Shown here: positions 55,336 to 64,000 of the stretch, in pieces
Layout: each line of letters begins with the position of its first letter
Position numbering within the stretch: the first letter of the stretch is position 1
Source: Cryptomeria japonica
Taxonomy: Eukaryota; Streptophyta; Pinopsida; Cupressales; Cupressaceae
Length of the DNA stretch: 64,000 bases
Assembly: GCF_030272615.1 (NCBI RefSeq)
Contig: NC_081411.1
Location: 217,326,154-217,390,153, forward strand
Reading direction: 5' to 3'
Made by a program: the position numbers and the translations under genes
The notes under the pieces: generated by a model
What the model was told of the DNA's origin: nothing
The model's database searches: none
What the model saw: the letters and a program-made list of their open reading frames with translations, nothing else

Positions 55336-56689
55336 AAGTAAGGCAGTTTGTTTCAATATTATAAAAAGAGCATTCTATATCAGTAGCAATATAAAGTGAT
55401 ATCTTAGTTTAGTTTTGGACTTATACACGTTCTCTCATATAATTACTAGCTATCAGTCTTTGTGAATTATCAGAATTATAATCTTGTAGATATGTTAATC
55501 TATCAATCTGGTATATATCACGTTATATGTTTGTGCCCTTTACTCATTTCTAAATTTTATATATATATATATATATGGTTTTTTTCACTCATATGCATGC
55601 GCGCACACACATATTCATTTTACATTTATTCTCTTTTATTTTTAGATTGAATATTTTTGGTCACATAAATTCTTCATCTGGTCGGGATTTATATGCAAAG
55701 GTAGTTATTCATGGAAAGTGTGGTACTCATTGGCAATATGCTCTATTTTCTTATTATGCTCATTAAAGTAGATTTTCCTTCTATTCCGATAATTTATTAC
55801 AGGACATAGATTGGTACTTTTATTCAGAAAGGTTTATAAATATTTTATTTATCAATATTCAGTTGCATTGTTTTATGATGTACTGATGAGATGATTATTC
55901 TTGTTCTCGATTGATGTCGATGGGTAATTTAAGCTCTGTTTAAATGATTAATCAATCCCCTTATGAAATACAACCTCGGGATGAGGATATGAAGGTCTTT
56001 TAAATTTAGCTTCCCTCTCTTTTGAGCATTTTAAGATTGAATATATCAATCTATGGTTGAGACATAATCTCTCAGTATCAGCATGATTATGATCTTCCTT
56101 CCTTCTATCTTTCAAATGCACCAGTAAGTGGCAGATGATCAGTTCTTTTTGAAGTTGAACTTTTGCAGATAGGATTATTTATTGCATTCTAATATTACTA
56201 ACAAGCTCTCGAGTAGTGTAGTGGTTTCAACATTTCATGGCAGCATTGTAGATAGGAGAATGAGTCACATGGGTGCTAACTCGGGGACAAATGTGGGGAC
56301 AAGGATAGGAAAAGATGGATGAAAGTAAATTATAGTTTGACAAAGAAGTAACTATTTGTGTAGGAGGAGATGTATTTAAGGCAGAATATAATATAATATA
56401 ATATATGTATTTCTCATGTTGTATCCGAGGAGAAATTCCTTGGTAAATCCATGTATTATCTATACTAGTATTAGGAAATAATGCCTGAAACAATTGAAAT
56501 ATTATCTATAAATATCTCTACTAGGAAGAAATTCCTTGGGCAAGAGGGAAGGTTTTCTGTACCTATTTCTTTTTTATGGGTTCCCACACTGAAGTGGGTT
56601 ATAAATTTTTTTTAAATTAATAAAATTATTTAGCTACAACCTATTACATATAAAAAAAAATTACCATTCAATTTTCTATAGTGTTAGTG
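55336..56689. other. Non-coding stretch, no gene seen
   Basis: An (AT) microsatellite lies at 55557-55576 and ATAAT repeats at 56386-56404. The remainder has no motif; small frames at 55462-55766 and 56227-56493 are taken as chance. Confidence 0.5.
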
Positions 56690-58400
56690 TTCAAGTTTTA
56701 CATGTGTTAGGGTTAAGGTTCAATTTATTTTTGAGTTAGTGTTTATTTTGATTTAGTTTAGAATTAATTAGATTTAAATTGAATTTGGTATAGGGCTAGG
56801 GTTAGGGTAAGGGTCAAGGTTAGATTTAGGGATAGGGTTTAATATGGTTTACAAATCAATTAGTTTTATAGATTGCATTTAATTTGGCTTAGTGTTAGGG
56901 GTCAATATGATTTATTTATTTAGGGTTTGATTTGTTTTATGATTTAATGTTGGTCTAGAGTTTAATTTGGTTTAGGGTTGGGGTTCAATTAGGCTTAAAG
57001 TTAGAATTTAACTTGGTTAAGTGTTAAAGTTCAGTATGGTTTAACATTAGGGTTTAGTTTGGTTTAATGTTTGATTAGTTTTAGTGGTAAAGTTAAAATT
57101 TGAGTTGTAAATTAGTGACAAGTTTAGAGTTCTATTTTATTCTATTTTGGTTTAGTGTTAGGGTTAGCATCTTATTTGGTTTAGAGTTACATTGTTCAAA
57201 TAGGTTTGGTGTAAGAATTAATGTATAACTTGTTCTAGGGTTAAGGTTTGATTTGGTTTAGTGCTAACATGTTGGGGTTCAATTTAGTTTAATGTTTAAT
57301 TAGTTTTAGGGTTAGGTTTAAATGTATTTTAGTTTTATTTCTATGGATCAATTTGTTTTAACACTAGGATTTAGTGTTCAGTTTGGTTTAGTGTTTGGGA
57401 TAGGGTTCAATTTGGTTTAGGATTGGGGTTAGGTTCAATCTAGTTTACTGTTTAATTTGGTTTATGGATAGGGCTAGTTTTGGGTTATGGTTGAAGAGGA
57501 ATCAAGATTCAATTTGCATTATAATTTTATAAAGGGTAGTTGAATTTAGGTTTTGGTTTAGTATGAGGGTTAGGGTTCAATTAAATTTATGGTTGAGGTC
57601 CATATAGTTCAATGATAAGGTCAAATTAATATATATTGTGAGTTAGGCTGAGAATTAAAAGTTGGTTAAGAATTAAGGTTTATTTTGCTTTAGTTTTAGG
57701 ATTAAGGCTCTATATAGCTTGGAGCTATAGTTCAATATGGTTTAAGTGTTTAGGGGTTTCTAGGTTTAGGTTTATGGTTAGGGTTCAGTTTGTTTTTATG
57801 TTAGGGTGAGGTTGAATTTGGTTTAGTGTTAGAATTAGTATTAAAAAATTCTTTAAGAATTGGAGTTGGATTTGGTTTAACATTAGGGTTACCATAAGGG
57901 ATGAAATTGGTTAGGGTTAAGTTTAATGTGTAGTCTTAGTATTAGTGTTTAGTCTTAAATTACATTAAGGGTTAGTATTTAATTTCACTAAGTTTTAAAT
58001 TATGTCTAAAGTTAGCAATAAATGTTGTAGTGTTTTAGGGTTTCAATTCCACTTGATTTAGTGTAAGGTTTAGGTTTGGTTTATTAGTTAATTAGGTTTA
58101 TGGTTATAGATGAATTTCAATTACTTTTAGGGATTAATTAAGTTTAGGATTAGGGTTCAATTTGGTCTAATTTAGGATTAAGTTTAGAGTTAGGTTTCAA
58201 TTTAGTTTAATATTAAATTAGGTTAAGTGAACTAGGTTTAATTTGGTTTAATTTAAGGAGTAAGGTTTATGGTTAGGGTTCAATTTGGTTGAATGTTAGG
58301 TTTAGGGTCCAAATTTGTTTAGGTTAAGGTTCATGCTTCAATCTATTATAATTTTTTATTAAGATAAGTCATAGGGTATAATTTTGTTTAGAGTTGGGAT
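56690..58400 (+). repeat. Degenerate telomere-like minisatellite
   Basis: About 1.7 kb built on a unit of roughly 20-25 bases such as TTAGGGTTCAATTTGGTTTAG, with TTTAGGG, TTAGGG and GGGTTAGGGTAAGGG words throughout. TTTAGGG is the usual plant telomere repeat, but here it is mixed with a steady CAATTTGGTTTAG part, so this is a minisatellite with telomere-like words and not a plain interstitial telomere. No frame spans it. Confidence 0.8.
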
Positions 58401-58558
58401 ATGGTTAGGTTATGAAAAGACATAAGAAAAGATTTGAATAATTAAAATAATTAAACTAATTAAAATAATTGAAATATTTTAGGAAATGGTTCAACAATTG
58501 AAGTTTGAAATAATGTAGGAACCATGGTACACTTATCTATTTAATAGAAGAGTTTGTT

Positions 58559-61500
58559 TGTAATGCCCCGCCAGGAAACCTCGAAGGGATAAGCCAAAAT
58601 TACAAGAATAGAGTGCAAATTTTTTTTAAAAAAAAATTACAACACATAAGATGCAACAAGATAACAAAGATTCAGATTACATAGCGGAAGACTTCAACTA
58701 ACTCCTAAAGAGTTTCCCAACGAGATTACTTAAATTTTCACAATTCAATTAACTCACACAATTAATCCATTAAGCTGAATATCTTAATAACGAGATAATT
58801 CACAATCAGGATAATTTCTTTCAAAGGTGGAAATATAAATCACAAGCAAGAATTCATCATTAAGATCCATTCATGATTCCTCATTTAAGCTTTTCATTTA
58901 AAATTACAATTCACACATCGAACATTCTAATACACTAGGATTTCATCATAACATAAGAGATCTTTCCAAGCATATTTAAATTACTTAACATCAACTGAGT
59001 AAGATTCATTACTCTAAGTTACATTCATTCATATTCTAACTTATTGCATTAAAAGGACGATTTCACACATGCATTACGATAAATCGCATCTCAACCAATT
59101 ATGCATTCGATCCACATGGCATTCAAGATAGAACTGAATATAAGCATTTAAAGTTAATTCCATTATCCACTTAACCATTCTACATAAATTAATCATACAT
59201 GAAAAAGCAGAATAAAGAGACATAAGAGAATACACCACATAACACCATAATGATCTCGGAGTTCACCCCTAAAGGGCTACATCTCCGGGTCTGCTCAACT
59301 GCAAGACCCCCTCGGATAAATAATAAGGTTAAGAGTACAGAGGTTACACAATACAATCCAGCCATCAAGGCGATACATAAGCAATATACAATGACCACAA
59401 CGGTCGATAATACATAAACGATCCTTACAAAGAACAGGATCCAACTGAACATAATCAAAGCTAATAACATAAGAGTCCATGAGAACATCCATAAACTGAG
59501 CCATCACCACCCAAGGTCTAACTTGAAACCGACACTCACAAGGGCAGAGACAAAGGACGACTCACAAAGGTACTCAAACAGGACAAGATGACAACACACT
59601 AGCGAACGTAGGGACAAGTGTCATCACACAACCTGGTATGGATACCATGGCAAGTCTTCATAGGTCCCGGCCCATACACTGGTAACCCTGGCAACCTAAT
59701 CCGAACTTCCGGCCCATCCAAGCCTTGTGTGGACCCACACATCCTCTCGTGATGACAAGGAAGGTAGTTTGCCATTTCAGGCCTTCTCACAGCATGCCGA
59801 ATCTATGATAGCATTCGTCCCATGTGTGAGGCACATTATCTTATTTAGAGATTATTTTCTAATCTACTTAGGTTATCACTTATTAGACTCACTTCCGACG
59901 GGTTATCCAGCAGCCACTTTGGGCGCGGCCCCCAATCGAAAGCCACTTTCCCATACGACACTAGACTAACTCGGACGAACTCAAACCACGGAATACACAT
60001 GGTAAGACGAACGGAGTTCAAGAAGGAGAACAATCATCTGGTCAAACACGACTCAACGGTAATCACTTACTGACGGTACTCTAATTAGAGACCTGACAAC
60101 TAAGGTTAACCACGAATCATTATTCAACTCACTCAAAGAGGATATAACCAACTAAGACAACATCACAATACCATAGTCAACTCAAAATTCGAGGACTGAA
60201 ACAAGAACACCAAATCGTCCATACGACAGGGTCCTACTTACAAAGCAAAACATGCCATTTCATAATTAAGGCGAATACAGAAATTAAACTCGCAAGGCAA
60301 TAATCAAAAAAGACATTATTCCCTCAAGTTGATTTAAACATTAAAAAGGATCAAGTTTTCTACATGATCTAAAAAAAACATAATACAGTTATCTACCTTA
60401 CCAAGGGATAAGTCGTTCCTGGTTTTCTAACTCCTAAGGTTCAAAGCATCGAACAGGCCGTTTAAGCCATAATGAGTTTTAACCAAATCGTATTATTAAA
60501 ATTCAGACAACCATTTAAACGATTAAAATAAGATATTTAATCTCCATCCCAAAACGTCATAACATATTGGACTAAAAATCAATCTCTACATATTCATAAT
60601 TTCACTTCCGGATGCAATATGCGAATAACGGAAATAAAAATGTAGAAGGAGAAACTAAAAAAACTAATCATTCCCAAAAGCACATCGTTCAATTCAAACA
60701 CCCAATGATAAATATTTCACTACTTCTCAATTAGCCAAATACTCTAATCAGCTAGAAGGCGAGGTCTAGATTTAATAATCCCAGATCATTCAGAATATAA
60801 ACGACAATATTCAATTGCAAAATTACAGTCTTAGAACTTAATTAAGAAGTGGGCATAAGTCACGAAATGAAGATTGGATAATTAATCCACCTATAAATTC
60901 CATTATATAATTAATCAAAATCCAATCAACTTTTATCATGATACTGCCACCCTAATTCTAATTAAGATACTAAGTAAATCTTATCATTAAAATGATATTA
61001 CAAATATTATATGCCATTTTTGAATTAAAAAAAAAACATACAAAAAAAAACATTTCATAAGTTTTGTTTTAAACAAAAACGCGTTTTTTAAAAAGATTAG
61101 GGAAGGCGAGGCGGCCGTGCCCTAACCCTAGCCGAGGGAAAGGGGCGGCGGTGCTCGCGGTGGTGCCCGCAGGTGCCGCGGCGCCCTGCGGCCACCGCAG
61201 CCCCTGCGGCCACCGCCGTGAGCCGCAGGCGACGCACCTTCGCAACCCACCGTGGCGGAAAAGGAGGAGCAGGGGGGAGCGAACGGGGGGAGAAGGGGAG
61301 GAGAGTGGGGGAGGGGAAGGGAGCGGGAGGAGCTCCGCTCCCCGCTCTCCCAAACCCCGACCCACAGTGCAAAACAAGAAAATACAACGCCCAATCCGCC
61401 CCATCAAATAACAACGCACAGCCAAAAAAAAGGATAAAATTGCTCACGGATTGACACACAGGGGTAAAATGGGTATTACACAGCGCTTTATAATTAAAAC

Positions 61501-62783
61501 ACAGCGCTAAAACATAAAACATAATTCGAAATCTCCCCCATTTATTTTTGAAACAACAACACAATTTCGTATAAATTTCGGTTTAACATGAAATTCGTTT
61601 TCAACGAAATTAGTTTGGCCTCAAGGTTCTTGATGGAATTCATCCATTCCAAAACAAAACAAATAAGTTTCCAAACACCATACAGCAATGAGGAATAACA
61701 CTCCTCAATAAAAATCCCAGCCAAACACATAATGGACAATCAAACTGATTTTATTTTATTTTGGAATCAAATGGTTAAACAGAGCCTACCTGAATACACA
61801 ATCCTGGAATGCCTGAGGGAGAGCCCACCTGCCAGATCCCAAAATCCTCCAATTTCCATTCCCAACCAAAATCTCTACCAAAATTGTCCATCCTCTCCAA
61901 ATTTCCCAAATTGGGTTATATGGAAGAGTTGACTCCAAAAATTTCTATTTTTTTGGAATAAAAACTTTTATTTACAAATAATCCTCTAAATTTAATCCTT
62001 TCAACAATATCAACAATATCGCTTGCTATTTCAATTAAAAATTCGATTTCCTCATTTAAACAAATTTAACCTTTCAATTCAAATAAGCCAACAGAACACA
62101 ATTAATTCTATGGCGATAAAAATCTAAAACGTTCTTTTCAACAGCATAATTATAATGCATTTAAATATTCCAATTCAATCATTAAATCAAATTTGCTTCC
62201 AATTTAAAACAGGCAATTCATTAACAACGAAAATCACATAACGGAAACCAGATTAATTAATCCATTAATCATCAATGCACTAACGCATATTTAATCACGA
62301 TAATTACTAAGGACTAATCCATCAATTAACCAAACACACCAGGCACGCAAATCGAGAAAGCCAACCAAACAGACGACTCGCAAACCCAAACCAACAGGGA
62401 TTACCGACGACGACTGACGATGCTCACTAGAGCACGACTAAGGTCGACTAAGGTCTTACGACCACCTAATCCAACTCTAAGGATTAAAAGGTATGTTCAA
62501 ACCTGCAAAACCAGGTGACGACGAACCTCGCACTCATGCGACTTCGCACCTGAAATCTCCTGCAACAAAAGATCATACATGCATACATTTATAAAATCTA
62601 CTGAAAGCGTTAGTCCGATACTAAAATCACAAAATAGGTACACTGAATAACCTGCATATAACTAGTGAGAAAACCACATCAATAGCTATGAGTTAATTCA
62701 AACATCTAACTATAACATAATATTTCGATAAACTGATCCAGATTAAACCAAGGTTAGAGATCGATTACGGTAGGGGTACTACA
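58559..62783 (-). repeat. Very long LTR (4.2 kb) of a reverse Ty3-type element
   Basis: Minus strand begins TGTAGTACCCC at 62783 directly after a polypurine tract and ends GGGGCATTACA at 58559, so TG...CA as in LTRs. GCGGAAG near 58685 and the C-rich ends resemble LTRs of Tekay/Del-like chromoviruses; that clade name is inference. It is less AT-rich than the rest and shows no coding sequence. TATA-like AATTATAAAGCG on the minus strand lies near 61490, just upstream (in its own direction) of a GC island at 61085-61370. No second LTR is in the window. Confidence 0.6.
61085..61370. other. GC-rich island inside the long LTR
   Basis: About 285 bases of very G/C-rich DNA (GCGGCGG, CACCGCAGCCCC, GGGGGGAG words) in an AT-rich window. 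Frames on both strands run through it only because stops are rare there. Placed just after the TATA-like site at 61490 on the minus strand, it would fall in the early transcript of the LTR. Confidence 0.7.
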
Positions 62784-62796
62784 TTCTCCCCCCCTA
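62784..62796 (-). other. Polypurine tract of the reverse Ty3-type element
   Basis: Minus strand TAGGGGGGGAGAA abuts the LTR start TGTAGTACCCC. Confidence 0.75.
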
Positions 62797-64000
62797 GGTT
62801 CCGACTTACTCCTGGAAGTCGTAAGGCTAGATGGAGAACATGTCGTACGCATCAGCCCTGAAACTCATTCAACAAAGATCAAATTGCACATAGAAAACTT
62901 TCCATAAATAAATGAAATATTATTGCTAAATCTTTTACAAACGCCATTATCCATTGGCAAGATACAACTAAAACCATACATTCCATAAAATACTCTAGGA
63001 ATTATCCACAATCATAGCAAAGAACCAAGAATTTTCTTCCTTTCGTAACACCAAATTAAAGCATTTTAAAGAGGTAAACCACAATTACCAGAATCATCGA
63101 TCACAAATGACAGAAAAACATGCCATAAGATCAATTTCCTTTACCAATCCATCTTTATCATAAGATTTAATCGAATCGAACTAGCTCAAAATATCAATTT
63201 CTATAACCAAATCAACTTTCATGAAATAAGAGCAACATAAATAACTCAATGGTTACACTTGCCAGGCACAAGACAACCTTTCCAAAGACTATGTCCCATA
63301 ACATAGCGACAAGCTAACACAATTTACTCCATGATACAAATAATAACCATCCACATAACTGGAATGCATAACAGAAAAGGCTACATGTGAGCATGTCTAA
63401 TGCTCGGTCACAGATAACATGCACGATCAACATCTCTATGCCTGATCTCAAAACAACAATATGATCATAAATATCCAATATCTCGCTCAAAGGCTCGATG
63501 GTGCTAGGCACACCATAGCGGTGCTACCTTCCATACAAGACCTTTGTGAACATCCCTTGTTGTGCAAGGTGGTTAGCCTCCAAGAGATAGTCACCACACA
63601 AAGGTAGGTAGTGGATACTAGCTGCATCACAGCCTCACATACCCCCATCCTCACGGTTCCCTACAACAGCTTCCTCGCACACACTCTACCAATTCCGTAT
63701 CATACGTCCTTGGAGAGGAATTTCACATCTCGACACAAGACCAGCATCCGAAAACAATAAGGATAAACCAGTTCAGCCACCAAAGCACAGATGAATAAAG
63801 ATAATAAATCATCAATTCCAACAGTAAGGCAAGAAAATAATCCGGAATTTCAACACCAAATCAAAGTGCAAAAGATCACAAGATCGTGGCTAAACCTTCA
63901 AAATCAAAGTAAAATAAACTGCTGATCCCCAAAGAAATATAAAGAATATCACAACTGCACGTAACATCACTGTGTGACTAGCATCTAGCCACCAACGAGG
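62797..64000 (-). other. 3' internal end of the reverse Ty3-type element, non-coding
   Basis: Upstream of the polypurine tract on the minus strand. No integrase or chromodomain words are visible up to the window edge; the frame at 63314-63511 has no motif. It is probably 3' untranslated sequence, with the coding part beyond the window. Confidence 0.45.

Noticed and set aside
56690-58400. True interstitial telomere array
   Set aside because: TTTAGGG words are present, but a fixed non-telomeric part is mixed in; I call it telomere-like only.
59189-60033. Small minus- and plus-strand frames (60-99 codons) in the long LTR
   Set aside because: No motifs, and they overlap each other in several frames.
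61069-61564. Long overlapping frames on both strands in the GC island (up to 155 codons)
   Set aside because: Stops are rare in GC-rich DNA, all frames are open at once, and the translations are Pro/Arg/Ala-rich with no motif.
58559-62783. Plus-strand 5' LTR reading of the long LTR
   Set aside because: The sequence after 62783 is a reversed purine tract and matches no primer-binding site, so the minus strand fits better.

Overview
This is plant nuclear DNA, almost certainly from a large-genome seed plant. The style of the Ty3 and copia remains makes a gymnosperm my best guess, but that is inference. The window is AT-rich and holds no intact host gene, tRNA, rRNA or bacterial-type feature that I can support. 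It is a graveyard of nested, decayed retrotransposons. Almost every coding stretch is a pseudogene broken by stops, frameshifts or truncation.

Layout, left to right. 1-10.1 kb: a Ty3/gypsy gag fragment, then a 5'-truncated copia LTR with its primer-binding site and a broken gag, then the end of a Ty3 integrase (GPY/F module) with a long 3' tail running to a polypurine tract and a TATA-bearing LTR at 7010, then a LINE (LINE-A: endonuclease and reverse transcriptase). 10.1-20.9 kb: copia-A (+ strand) sits inside LINE-A's reverse transcriptase. Copia-A is itself split in its RNase H by a second, unrelated copia element, E1 (- strand, 15242-20114), flanked by a CTTTA target-site duplication. 20.9-23.6 kb: copia-C (- strand, same family as copia-A) sits in copia-A's 3' LTR. 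It lost its reverse transcriptase by an internal deletion and is cut off at 23630. 23.6-26.4 kb: another LTR start followed by a reading frame of about 680 codons of unknown function. 26.4-30.7 kb: no recognisable genes. 30.7-34.7 kb: copia element F (+), truncated before RNase H. 35.5-36.1 kb: unknown decayed protein, copy A (-). 36.7-40.4 kb: LINE-B (-). 40.4-41.6 kb: a plant-mobile-domain-like pseudogene with a Gly-rich and coiled-coil tail (+). 42.4-43.2 kb: an LTR end with primer-binding site and an AT-rich minisatellite. 44.1-46.0 kb: a Gln/Asn-rich decayed frame (-). 48.0-49.0 kb: a reverse-orientation LTR of the same type as the one at 7010. 49.5-50.2 kb: unknown decayed protein copy B, split by element E2 (50250-55243, - strand, same family as E1). 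56.7-58.4 kb: a degenerate telomere-like minisatellite. 58.6-62.8 kb: a single 4.2-kb LTR of a reverse-oriented Ty3-type element with a GC-rich island; its 3' internal end continues to the window edge.

The order of events can be read from the nesting: LINE-A, then copia-A into LINE-A, then E1 and copia-C into copia-A; and unknown copy B, then E2 into copy B. The most interesting leads are (1) the unknown frame at 24.3-26.4 kb, whose stops are all TGA or TAG in positions that C-to-T change at CGA or CAG would produce, (2) two distant copies (A and B) of one unrecognised protein family, (3) a palindromic block kept identical in three otherwise diverged copia LTRs, (4) consecutive GC hairpins in one E1 LTR, and (5) the telomere-like array. 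No whole gene or pathway acts here; what can be inferred is a history of insertion, silencing and decay.
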